Shown piece by piece: positions 42,650 through 52,131 of a stretch of DNA of 64,000 bases. Where the stretch lies: contig CM039464.1 of assembly GCA_022414725.1 (NCBI GenBank), positions 57,332,681 to 57,396,680 on the forward strand, written 5' to 3'. Origin of the DNA: Microglena sp. YARC. Its lineage: Eukaryota; Chlorophyta; Chlorophyceae; Chlamydomonadales; Chlamydomonadaceae. Below the pieces are notes generated by a model that saw only the letters and a list, made by a program, of their open reading frames with translations, was not told the origin of the DNA and did no database searches. The position numbers and the translations under genes are program-made. Each line of letters begins with the position of its first letter. The stretch's first letter is position 1.

Positions 42650-43134
42650 TGTGAGGTCTTCTGTGTAGGAGTCTTGGCGTTGTAGGTCGGAGTGTTGGGA
42701 TAGGGGGAGTTACGAGGGCGGGGCAGGGGAAGAGGGGATGGAGTGTGTGTGGGAATCGGCGATCCAAAGGGATCCAGCGGATTACCGGGGGGTGAACGTT
42801 GCCAAGCGGCAATGTTCGACGACAGAAGCTTCTCTTAAGCTGGAGGCGTAGACAAATTGATTGTCTGAGATCAATACAGCACTGTGTGGGTCTCGGTGAG
42901 GGCGGCGTCCTATACTCACTTCATAGATTTCGGTGACTTGTGGTCGCTCTTGCTTGCTCCAGTCGTAGGACGCAGTGGCAGATCCAAGGATTCTTGGTAG
43001 GAAGCGGCAGGCGGAGCAGCGGGAAGTAGGATCCGCACAGGGAGTCCAGGTGCTTAGTTAAAACTCGGGCCTTCGAAAAGTCAGAGGGGAACTGAATCCG
43101 AACGCGGAAAGCAGCGGCTGTTCTTCGTTAGCGT

Positions 43135-43155
43135 CTAAAGATGGCGCACATAACC
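43135..43155 (-). promoter_or_regulatory. Putative primer-binding site of copia-B
   Basis: Reading out of the LTR on the minus strand, the next bases are GGTTATGTGCGCCATC. GGTTATG matches the complement of the initiator tRNA-Met anticodon loop (CATAACC), the same half-tRNA logic as in copia-A. Only the first seven bases match well. Confidence 0.45.
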
Positions 43156-43386
43156 TGTTAATGTAAGATTTATTGTTACAACGACATAGGCTCGATAGAG
43201 GAGAAGATGCTATTAAGCGCAACAGGCGCAATCATATAGAATAGAGATGTGTACTGCAGGGTACTCCAGTCACGTGCAGGCCACAGCTAGCCTGAGGCCT
43301 GGCGGCAGGCAACACGGGACCAGGAGGAAAGGTACCGGTGTGCATTATGCCGGCTCAGAGACTGATATATAAATCAGTCAATAACA
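43156..43386 (-). repeat. copia-B 5' LTR
   Basis: 231 bp; contains an extra TTTA relative to the partner. Followed by TSD CAATC, after which LINE coding resumes. Confidence 0.9.
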
Positions 43387-44819
43387 CAATCCAACACCCC
43401 AACTGCAACTCCCTCTCAAGCAACAGGACATGGCCAAAGCCAAAGAGGCAATCTCAAATAAATTTCTCCATCAATTTCAACACAGCCACATCAACATAAA
43501 TAAAGCCTGGACTATAGCACAAACTTTACTGGGAGAAGATAAAACATCTGCACACATCCAATCTATTAGACAAGAACTCACAGCCACCATGCCAGAAAAT
43601 CTTAACAGCATGGCAGATCATCTCATGATCACTCTTCACCAAGCTCTTTCCATCATGACTGACATATATCTGCCCCATTAAGTCTAGCACACCAGGCATA
43701 TTTTTGCACAGACAAACTGCTAAAACCTACAGACGTCTTAACTACCATATTAAAGCACTTCGAACAGCCTCCAATCACCTTGACCAACAACAATACATGG
43801 AGCTCAGAAGCACACCTCATACGGCAGGCACATACTCACCTACCACTAAAATTAAAATACAACAGCACCTACAAAACTTACTCCCCCCTGACAACTGCCT
43901 CTCTCTAACTGCTGATATTAAACAAAGTATTACAGAACTACGTCACATGCAGGCTGCACTCAAAGAGGAGAGAGCAACTGCCTCCATCAAGAAATTCAGA
44001 CGCCGCCTCAGCACACAGGCACGACAAACTCACAGGTATATTTTCTCTCCTGAAAATTACACACACCCACCCACTGCCCTACTGGATGCATCCTCAAACA
44101 CACTTAGCACCAGTACCCAGGGTCTCCTGGAAGTTTTGACCAAACACATGGGTAAACTTATGTCACCTCCCACACCACCCATCTTAGATGATTATACCCG
44201 ACATGCCACTCCCCCTCCATGGGAAACACACACAGACAAATATCACCTTGAAACTCCAGCCAACTCCATACAAACCACTGCCTCCCCTTACACCTATCTC
44301 TCCTCCTCAACCACCTATGATGACTGCATCAGGAAACTCTCCACTAACAAAGCCACAGGCCCAGACGGCATACCTAATGAACTACTTATGTGCCTCCCAC
44401 AGGAAATGCACCTCACCATACACAAACTCATGCAGCTAGTATGGATCCTGGGAGAAACACCAGACTGCTGGAAAATCTCCCACACAGTCATGCTCTACAA
44501 AAAACCAGATCCCTGCTTACCTCAAAATTACAGGCCAATAGGCCTTAACAATGCTGTAGCCAAACTCTGGACCTCTCTTGTTACCAACACTATTACTACC
44601 TACTCTGAAACCAATCACATTCTTAGTGCCTGCCAAGAGGGTTTCAGAAAAGACAAAAGTACCTATAGACAACTCTTGACCCTACTCCACAACATTGAGG
44701 ATGCTGCCCTCTTCCACCAGGACCTTCATGCTGCCTACTTTGACTTTAGCTCTGCCTTCAACATGATTGATCACCAAAAAACTTCTCTGCATTATGCACA
44801 GCTTGGGTTATACCCATGA
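43387..44819 (+). pseudogene. LINE reverse transcriptase, N-terminal two thirds
   Basis: LINE frame resumes at the TSD and runs through an Asn/Gln-rich linker; a stop and a frame change occur near 43680. RT motifs are NKATGPDGIPNELLMCLP (domain 1), WKISHTVMLYKKPDPCLPQN with YRPIGLNNAVAKLW (domain 2), CQEGFRKDKSTYRQL (domain 2a/3) and AAYFDFSSAFNMIDH, which carries the first catalytic Asp. The frame then breaks in the A-run near 44777. It would copy LINE RNA at the nicked target. Confidence 0.92.
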
Positions 44820-45447
44820 CACTATAGATACAATTAAAGGAATTTACACAAACTCTACTACACATATCCTCCTTAAAAATACATCTGGCTCCCCTATCCC
44901 CATCACTAGGGGCACTATCCAGGGAGACACTCTCTCCCCCTTACTACTCTTCATTATTTTTCTAGAACCCCTACACAGATGGCTCCGTTCTGGAGGACGA
45001 GGATACAGAGCAGCATCCCTACCCTCCACAACAGCAGATGAAAACCACACTAGCAGCTTGGGGTATGCTGACGACACTGCCGTCCTAACCGGCAGCTCAG
45101 AGGACCTTCGCATCCAATGTGGTAAAGTTCAAACTTTTAGTATCTGGTCGGGCATTCCTCTTAACGCCACTAAATGTGTGGTTAGTGGCATACTCCACAA
45201 ATCACACCCCTCACAACCTACTCACAACAACACTCTCAAACAAAGGCTAGACAAAATTCCTTTAGGTAATTCCTATGCTACCTACCAGCCGCCAGACCAA
45301 GCCTATAAATACCTGGGGGTTCACATCTCACTTACCTTAAATTGGAAAACTCAACTTCACTCTACTATTGAAACCATCCACAACAAAGGCTTGAGTATCC
45401 TCACTAAAGCTAAAAATAGGGCAACCCCACCCAATGTCTACGAATAA
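44767..45447 (+). pseudogene. LINE reverse transcriptase, active-site part
   Basis: Continues RT after the frameshift: RGTIQGDTLSPLLLFIIFLE (domain B), LGYADDTAVLTGS (the YADD catalytic motif), WSGIPLNATKC (domain D/E) and YKYLGVHISLTLNWK. All core residues are present. Frame ends at 45447; coding continues in another frame at about 45440. Confidence 0.92.
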
Positions 45448-46735
45448 TCTCACAATGTGTCAGAGCAGCTATTAAATACCCCATGATAGTAGCTCCCTTC
45501 TCACTAACCGACATTCATGTCATTGACAGAGCAGTATTAAAAACAGTTAAACTCTGCTGCTCCCTTCCTAGATCCTTTCCGACAAGAGCACTCCACCTCC
45601 CCAAAACAGAGGCAGGACTAGGGGTGCCCTCTCTACTCACTGAATATACTCAGATTACTGCAACAGCCCTCACCCAGTCCATGAACGACCAAGGTCACCT
45701 AGGAATTCTCACCAGGGCTCTTCTTGACAAATCAACCTCCACCATGACCACTCTAGATCCTCTCTCTCTCTCCCGCAAGCAACTTCAATATATGTCCCTA
45801 GCCCGCCAGCTGGAAATTATTAAAAAATCTGACATAAAAATTTCTTGGAATGACACAGAACTTCTTGACAAACTTAACATACACTCTCTCCCTCTTCCAC
45901 CACAGGCAATCCCTGTCTCACTCATGACTCCTTTCCACGACCTGGACATCTAATCATACCACGACCTGGTCACCCCCATGGGAACTCATCTTATCAGTAC
46001 TACAGACCTCTCTCTTATTACTTTACACAAAATTACTAAACACCACAAACGATCCCTGAACCGCCTCACCGCACACCTCTCCTCCCTCCAAACCGTCATT
46101 CCTCCAACTCACTCTGACCCACTCCCCCTCTCCCACAGGCAACTTGCGCCTGGCTACGCAATTTCGCAGAACACAACAGACAACGTTAAATTTCCTGCTC
46201 CTATCGAATCCTCCACCCCACTCACCCAGAGCTACCAACCTCACGCCACCGTTACTGATGCAGACTACGAGGCGGACCCCACTGGGGACCTGGAAGGAAA
46301 CCAATGGTGGGCGTGGCCCACGCAGATCGCAGGCAGTCACGCGCACCAAGCATGGGGCTGCCCCAACAGTGACGCCACCTGGTCAGCACGCCACTACTTG
46401 TGCAAATCTTGGATCCGACACTCCTCCTCCTCCAAATTCTACCGCGCATATAAAATAACTTCCACCTCGCACCCTGACAGGATCCGCGAGGCCATGACAT
46501 TCCCCGACAGCAGCGCACCTGCACCACCGGCGCGCCTGCTTCACCTTACTTACGGATCTCAGTACAGAGCCCTGCACATTACGAGCTGGCGGGGCAAGCG
46601 CTCTTACAGCGACGACAAACTTGCCACCACCACCGTTGTCCACGTCCAATGGGCCCCAACCATCATGCACAACGACCATATCAACTCCTACACACGCATG
46701 GGATACAGCATCCACCACTGCACACCTCTTACCTC
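45448..46735 (+). pseudogene. LINE post-RT region with an unplaced Trp-rich segment
   Basis: 45483-45953 encodes a thumb-like segment (RTFPTR-type: PRSFPTRALHLPKTEAGLGV), the usual sequence after LINE RT domains, ending at an in-frame TAA. The same frame continues at 45978. From about 46200 the composition becomes GC-richer and encodes EGNQWWAWPTQIAGSHAHQA, SARHYLCKSWIRHSSSSK and VVHVQWAPTIMHNDHI. This could be a domain for target or histone binding, but I cannot assign a fold. It is cut at 46735 by the solo LTR and resumes in frame at 47035. Confidence 0.6.
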
Positions 46736-47034
46736 TATCAGCTTGGATAACACTCCGGAGAGTGGACTTTGTGTGTGCAGCACGCCAATCTATAAATGCG
46801 GAGACGAGAATTAGTTACAAGCACAGGAGACCCATTAAGGGGCACCAGTGGAGGAAAGGGGGGCGGTAGCCTGGAACCTGATCAGGGTACAGGCTAGACA
46901 GCGCGTGTCAGAAGAACCGATGACGCAGTCAACAGGAAGCTGACATAGTACTGTCAGGACCGATAGTTCTAAGGGAGTACACAAGGAGTCACCAAGACAT
47001 AAAACAAGCGAGAGCACCGCTATTCATGCTGATA
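46736..47034 (-). mobile_element. Solo LTR of the copia-A family
   Basis: 299 bp, reverse complement of the copia-A LTR (TATCAGCTTGGATAA...ATTCATGCTGATA), flanked by TSD ACCTC at 46731-46735 and 47035-47039. No internal sequence, so it presumably arose by LTR-LTR recombination. It interrupts the LINE; the frame is kept across it. Confidence 0.92.
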
Positions 47035-48112
47035 ACCTCCACTACCTCCACCATACATTGGAAACCTCAATCTCACCATGCGGCTCACCTTGTTGAACTG
47101 GTGGGACAACCAGCATATGACCAATTAACCCACACCTTTAAAACCACTCCTCCGATAACCACACACCTCAATCCCAGGAAGGACATCCACCTCACTAACC
47201 TCCAGCAACAAGGCCAATGGGCCATCTCCCCAGGATTTAATGCTGACAATCATAATCTGGTTCACAAACTTTTGCACGTTGACACACACGACAGGCACCC
47301 AGACTGGGACATTCAACCACCCTCAGCCTACATTATACAAACAGGCATCCTAACTACTTTGGATGACCAATCCACACACACACATACCAACGCTTCATAT
47401 CTTTATAACCCCACAGGTCACTGTCTTGGGCACATTCCCAACGACAGGCTCACCTCTCTTAAACAAAAGTATGACCACTTTAAAAAATCACCACCCTACC
47501 AAATGGAACCAACTGACCCAAGGAGGAACATACCACACTGACTTAGCTGCCCTCTTCACCAGATACAGAGCTGCTCCTGCTGCCACTAACATTCTGTCTC
47601 CCTTCCTCTACCAAGCAGCAGCAGCTGCTCTGGGCATTACTCACCATCGTACCTCCAATCCTCTTAGCTACGATCAAAGCCTCACCAGCTTCTCTTCTAC
47701 CAGCCCTGCTGACCAGCTCTTTGGCTCCAACCAAGACCCCTTTCTTACCATCTGGACTGGGGGCTCACTTGTGGACATTCCCAACTCCACCACACAAGCA
47801 CACCAAGCTCTAAGGTGGGCTCTAGCCAGTGCTGACCATGCTGAAAATACTCTCAGCCCTACCTGCACCCTGATGCTCCTCCCTGATGACCTTGCTGCCC
47901 CTTACAAAACTCTCCTCCATCACTCCTGGATTCACTACATTGACTCTAGACCACAGTCTGAATTTTATACTACCTCTGAAATTTGGCTTGGCAGCAAATC
48001 TCACACCCCACCCTCCACTCAAAAATTACACCTCATTCTTATATGCAACCCTCACAGCCAAGAGACTTACTTTCCTAAACTCCCAGATTTTATTGACCAA
48101 TGGACATACTAA
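47035..48112 (+). pseudogene. LINE domain between RT and RNase H, possibly methyltransferase-like
   Basis: Frames 47035-47541 and, after a slip near 47490, up to a TAA at 48110-48112. The second part reads DPFLTIWTGGSLVDIPNSTT, then QAHQALRWALASADH, TCTLMLLPDD, HHSWIHYIDSR and LHLILICNP. This order of a hydrophobic strand plus Pro-x-Ser, an amphipathic helix, an LLP strand and a later hydrophobic strand resembles the C-terminal half of Dam/phage-type N6-adenine methyltransferases, where the first block would be NPP[YF]. The catalytic motif is not intact here. The similarity is my reading only. Confidence 0.35.
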
Positions 48113-48565
48113 ATGCAAAGCCTCTCCTCATCCTGGGAGCCCTCTGCTATCACACCACCTCCCACACTTACTTTCACTGACATCGTCATCACCTACCCTC
48201 GGAAACTTAAATCTCTTGCCAAAAATCCCTGGCAACCTCCACTCCACCAACACCCTCCTCCCTCTCCTCTTACCATTATCCACCCTTGTTTTTACCTTGC
48301 TACCCCCTCCTCTGGCCTCCAGGTCTACACAGATGGTAGCCTAATAAAAGGTAAACCAGGGCACCCTAGCAAAATAGGTGCTGCAGTATATGTCCCGGCT
48401 GCAGGACAAAGCTACACCATCAACCCTGGGGGAATAGGGGCCACCAAAACTAACAACCGGGCAGAACTGGTAGCCATCCACCAAGCCCTTCTCAACATTG
48501 ATTATGACAAATCTCTTACCCTTCATACAGACAGCCTCTGCTCTCTTCAACTTATAAAAAAATGA
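48113..48565 (+). pseudogene. LINE RNase H, N-terminal part
   Basis: LQVYTDGSLIKG (first catalytic Asp), GAAVYVPAAGQSYTINPGG, NNRAELVAIHQALLNI (catalytic Glu) and LTLHTDSLCSLQLIKK (second Asp) are the canonical type I RNase H blocks. The frame breaks in the A-run at about 48556 and continues in the next feature. Known role in LINEs: removal of the RNA template strand. Confidence 0.92.
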
Positions 48566-49071
48566 TTCATGACCCCACCACAACAACCCGTTCCATTCAT
48601 ACTGAATTACTGCAATCAATTCAAAAACACCTCATTCAACGCATCCTGCATGGCTCACACACCACCCTTTGTAAAGTCCGTTCCCACACAGGTATCCTTG
48701 GAAACGACAGAACAGACACTCTGGCACGCAAGGCAGCTGAGCACCCTACCTCAACTAATTGTACTGATAACACTGGGGAAATCCCCCGCCACAATGTTTA
48801 CTGGCCTACAGTTCAACCTCCTCGTACACCCATGGGAGATATTCCCCCAAGAATTTTAGCACCTAACCTTACACAAGGTATCACCTCTAACCTACCCACT
48901 AGCTGCCACCTTGGCCAACAACCTCTTAAAGGGATTTATGCAACCACCTGGGCTGATAACACCCCCCACCAACTTCCTCAAGCAAGTAACAAATTTTGGA
49001 CCTCAACCCTTATCCAGCATAAAACTAAATTCCACATCCTTAAAACACGGTGTGATGGAACGTTGCGATAA
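48562..49071 (+). pseudogene. LINE RNase H C-terminus and tail
   Basis: LCKVRSHTGILGNDRTDTLA (His and last Asp) completes the RNase H fold. Later HKTKFHILKTRCDGTLR resembles the tail of RNase-H-bearing LINEs (ILKxRxGxLWNxK), but the expected CCHC finger is missing because the frame closes at 49071. The element's coding capacity ends here. Confidence 0.88.
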
Positions 49072-49200
49072 ACGTCCCGGACAAAAACATGGGGTGATAA
49101 ACACGAGAACGGGGTGATAAACTGGGTCCAGATAGCTAGATAGAATTAATCCAAATATAAACCAAAAATATGGGTTCTACAGATAAAAATAGAATTACAT
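49072..49200 (+). other. LINE 3' end region
   Basis: GGGGTGATAAAC occurs twice (about 49091 and 49113), and CGATAAACGTC precedes them, so the LINE may end in short degenerate tandem units rather than poly(A). Sequence beyond 49140 is AT-rich. Confidence 0.45.
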
Positions 49201-49604
49201 TAATCCGCGGAATGCCTGAAACTGTGAAACACACATACATGCTTGTTTCCAACTTCTTGAAGTTATCCATTGTTTCTGTTTTACACAGAAGAGATAGGGT
49301 GCGCAAAGCAATATACTAGGCATAGTCTTGATTTTTTATACTTGTGAAAAATAAACATGGGTGGTGCATCTGCCAGGTGTAGCCAAGTCTGCGTGTGTAG
49401 CGTTGGAGACATCTTGACAGATGACACACAAAGCACACGACCTGTATTGTCAGAGTGTAAGTAAGTGGATACACTCAACGGAACATATAAATGAAACGTC
49501 TCTGTGTACGGCCACACGCGGTATTACTTAAAGCCTACAGTCGGCGGAACAGTATCTTGTTTGTCAGAACTGCTTTCATTTTTTCATGCACACAGATAAT
49601 AAGC

Positions 49605-50058
49605 ATGGACTTCACTAATACATCACCAGCTCAGCTAGGCATCATCATCGCTGACGGAGGGCCACACAAGAATGCTGCATTGGCTGCACTTGTCCAAACT
49701 GCTGAGCGAGCTGATGAGGCAGTGCGGGTGGCGCATGCGGCTGTTGAAGCTGCCGTAGCCCTGCTGCGAAACAACAACCGGTATGATTTGCTTTGTTGTC
49801 TCTATAGCCATTTGAACAACCTAGACAACATCATTAGTATAACACACGACGCTTGTGATTGTGATTGCACACAGGTGGGTCATCAACTCAACGGAGAAAT
49901 CGGTGCTTCAGACTGCCCTGCAAGTCCTTCACACGCATTGCATGACAGACTTCAACCGAGCTGTGATCACGATATCGACTTGGTGCAATATCGTCATTCA
50001 ACCAAGTGGCCATGCCGCTCTGGTGCAGGGAGGGATTGGAAGGCAGGCATGGGGTTGA
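49605..50058 (+). CDS. Two-exon gene, unknown product (about 118 residues)
   Basis: ATG 49605 starts MDFTNTSPAQLGIIIADGGP and an Ala-rich helix (AERADEAVRVAHAAVEAAVA). ACAACCG|GTATGATTTG at 49780/49781 and GCACACAG|GTGG at 49874/49875 define a 94-bp intron; splicing keeps frame into VINSTEKSVLQTALQVLHTH and on to a stop at 50056-50058. The unspliced frame quickly turns into poor sequence, which supports splicing. Downstream, another frame (HDNWINREWYYFASWYHRMR to 50172, before a GTTAGT donor-like site) also looks coding, so a further exon or a frameshift is possible. No known domain. Confidence 0.5.
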
Positions 50059-50244
50059 TCCATTGCGTCATGGAGTTGTACATGATAATTGGATTAATAG
50101 GGAATGGTACTACTTTGCCTCCTGGTATCACCGGATGAGGAAGATGCTCAGGCCCCTATTTTGGAAACAAAAGGTTAGTTCCCCCCCCCCTAAAAAGTCG
50201 ATAAAAAAATCTCAGAATTAAATTATCACTACTCAAGAGAAAGT

Positions 50245-50345
50245 CGTGTGTAGCAAGCAGGCTTCTGCTTGACAACCCTAGTGAATTTCTGAAGGGAGGA
50301 GCGCGGGCACCGTGTAGCGGTGCAGAGGGATTTCATTTTAGCGGT
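50245..50345 (+). repeat. Palindrome block, diverged copy 1
   Basis: AAGCAGGCTTCTGCTTGACAAC begins a region (GCGCGGGCACCGTGTAGCGG) that loosely follows the block seen complete at 51.94, 53.41 and 55.07 kb. Confidence 0.55.
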
Positions 50346-50469
50346 TTCATTTTAGTATTTCGTCGAGTGGCATTCAGCCGCCGAATTCTACAAAGGCCCT
50401 GTGGTTTTTCCTTCAATTCATATTTGCTTATTAATCGGTAAATAGATACTTGTTCAAGTGCAGTTTATG

Positions 50470-50793
50470 TTAACTGCAAATTCTAAGAAAGTGCAGCTCA
50501 GTTGAATGTAGTCCGAATATGTTAGCAAATCGGAGGGCTTTTTCGATACTATGTGGAGACGTTTGACTCATGTTATTAATTCCATGCAAGAAATCATTTT
50601 CTTTGAACACCAGCAATCTCCCTGGTTCTCTAGTTGTTTGCATGTAAGGTAAATCAACTTTTATTTCGTTGAAGTCTTCACATATCTCCCTGTTCAGATC
50701 GACATGTATGTAGCAGTCTTGACGCGAAACAACTCTATCTATATCAGACACGGGGTGAGTGGATGCCTGAATAACCAAGCGACAAGCGTTCAT
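50470..50793 (-). CDS. Small gene of unknown function, 107 residues
   Basis: Minus-strand ATG frame: MNACRLVIQASTHPVSDIDR, then DCYIHVDLNREICEDFNEIK, DLPYMQTTREPGRLLVFKEN and SIEKALRFANIFGLHSTELH. Composition and alternating hydrophobic/charged pattern look genuinely coding; no zinc site, membrane segment or catalytic motif recognised. It faces away from the genes to its right. Confidence 0.5.
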   Translation of the reverse strand: MNACRLVIQASTHPVSDIDRVVSRQDCYIHVDLNREICEDFNEIKVDLPYMQTTREPGRLLVFKENDFLHGINNMSQTSPHSIEKALRFANIFGLHSTELHFLRICS

Positions 50794-50894
50794 CTTGGTT
50801 TTTCTTTTAGAATTATCATCGCCTTATGTTTTTTGGCCTGATTTACTTAAACCCATTAAGCAAAATAGTAGTGAAATACAAGGTGTCCCACTAC

Positions 50895-50990
50895 TCCCTG
50901 CTCGCCCACGGTCTACACGCAGTGCGGACGATTATGCATGTAATGGGCGTTCCTTCCTCCCGGAGGATTTTTAATTTCAGAATTTAGAGC
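50895..50990 (+). pseudogene. Remnant of a helicase C-terminus
   Basis: Plus-strand reading HVMGVPSSRRIFNF then stop (TAG 50985-50987) closely parallels RIMGVPASERIFYF, the last residues of the primase-helicase gene at 59.4 kb. At DNA level TAATGGGCGTTCCT and GGATTTTT are shared. It is probably the 3' end of a second, otherwise lost copy. Confidence 0.55.
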
Positions 50991-51143
50991 CTCCGGAACG
51001 ACTCATACAAATTCAAAAAAGACACTCCCTGGAGTGTCACAGGGACAAGGAGCGGGACAAGGAGTGGGACAAGGAGAAGAGTGGGCGGATGCAACTGGTT
51101 ACAATAGCTCTCAATCAATATATCTCCATCTCCATCCCCAACC

Positions 51144-51503
51144 TCATCGACCTCCAGCCCCACACGCCGCCATGCTAAGTGGGCATACACCACAGTTACA
51201 GGCTCCGAATGTAGTCGAGTGATCGACTGTCAAAACTGCATTTGCAGGGCAATCCCTGCAATTCACCAGCAAAGGGAGAGGCATACCAAACATCTCCATA
51301 ATTAGGACACGAAAATCTGGAGATGACGAGTGCTTCAAATCTCGCAGTCGAACCCCTTCTATGTCGACATCCTCGCCACCATCCTCGTCGATGATGCAAA
51401 AGTTGCCATGCTTTATGTACGGCAAACTTCCTACATACTCGAAATCCATACACATTGCAGTTCGGAGCTGAATCTTGATAGACCCTTTCTTCTTCATAGC
51501 CAT
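51144..51503 (-). CDS. Unknown gene, 119 residues
   Basis: Minus-strand frame MAMKKKGSIKIQLRTAMCMD, FEYVGSLPYIKHGNFCIIDE, then GVRLRDLKHSSSPDFRVLIM and Cys-rich CRDCPANAVLTV with CNCGVCPL. The first two thirds look like real beta-rich protein. The Cys-rich tail could bind metal but is not a known finger. The other minus-strand frame over the same span (51196-51573) is basic and Ser-rich and is probably a shadow. Confidence 0.5.
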   Translation of the reverse strand: MAMKKKGSIKIQLRTAMCMDFEYVGSLPYIKHGNFCIIDEDGGEDVDIEGVRLRDLKHSSSPDFRVLIMEMFGMPLPLLVNCRDCPANAVLTVDHSTTFGACNCGVCPLSMAACGAGGR

Positions 51504-51699
51504 CTTCAGTGCCTGCGAACATGGGTGGATGGTTGGTCAGCTCATGCTTTCGCAGCCAGCACAATCTTCGCAATCAATTACTGGATAATGCTTTCGCAGG
51601 TGGAGCCATAGAGCTAGCAAGCCAGCGCAATCCAAACGCGAACTTCGCAAATACTAGCAGCAATGAAAGTAACCATGACTAGATCTCGATGACTGCTAC

Positions 51700-51815
51700 T
51701 ATTGAACTCACCCTCGGAATTAGCTTTCGGAGTTCGTTGGATGCTCCCTAACACACTGAGTTCACCCTCGGAATTAGCTTTCGGATTTCGCTGGATACTC
51801 CCTAACACACTGAGT
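51700..51815. repeat. 63-bp tandem duplication
   Basis: GAACTCACCCTCGGAATTAG with TTTCGGAGTTCGTTGGATGC and CTCCCTAACACACTGAG is repeated once almost unchanged about 63 bp further on. Confidence 0.75.
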
Positions 51816-51904
51816 TCGTGAGCGAAGAATTGGAGTCGGTACTTGGTTAAGATTGACATGGCTGGGTGTGGCTTGGCCTGGGTGCGTCAAGTAGGGTTCG
51901 TATT

Positions 51905-52105
51905 TTTCGAGGCGCATGGGGACATGTGTCGGATATGACTTCTTTACACTCGTGGTTCGAGGCGCATGGGGACACGTGTCGTCTCAAGCAGACTTCTGCT
52001 TGACAACTATGTCGGGAGTATGAAAGATGAATCGCGGGACCCACGGAGTGGGGCAGGGGAATTCATTTGCGGACTCGTGTGAAGCTTCGAGGCGCGCGAA
52101 AACAC
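51905..52105 (+). repeat. Palindrome block, copy 2
   Basis: GAGGCGCATGGGGACACGTG, AAGCAGACTTCTGCTTGACA, ATGAATCGCGGGACCCACGG and GCAGGGGAATTCATTTGCGG in this order. It lies immediately upstream of the ORF at 52132. Confidence 0.88.
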
Positions 52106-52131
52106 CTTGGATTACGCCTTGAGGGATAGGG

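Larger units (their letters stand above)
21799..43386 (-). mobile_element. copia-B: 21.6-kb non-autonomous LTR element with a nested CACTA
   Basis: LTRs at 21799-22025 (227 bp) and 43156-43386 (231 bp) begin TGTTAATG and end AATAACA on the plus strand and differ by about four substitutions plus a 4-bp indel. TSD CAATC lies at 21794-21798 and 43387-43391. Gag and zinc-knuckle/protease ORFs lie on the minus strand next to the right LTR. Integrase, RT and RNase H are absent. Without the 17-kb CACTA insertion the element is about 4.6 kb. A run of Gs on the minus strand abuts the left LTR as a polypurine tract. Confidence 0.88.
10985..49200 (+). mobile_element. LINE-type retrotransposon split by three nested insertions
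   Basis: Coding blocks in LINE order (ORF1, protease-like domain, APE endonuclease, RT, RNase H) lie on the plus strand in segments 10985-13139, 19819-21798, 43387-46735 and 47035-49071. Removing each insert with one TSD copy leaves the same reading frame at all three joins, so these are parts of one element of about 9.5 kb. It is dead: I see frameshifts near 12150, 21485, 44785, 45440, 47490 and 48560, and in-frame stops at 45951 and 48110. The exact 5' end is unknown; the 3' end is probably just after 49130. Confidence 0.85.
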
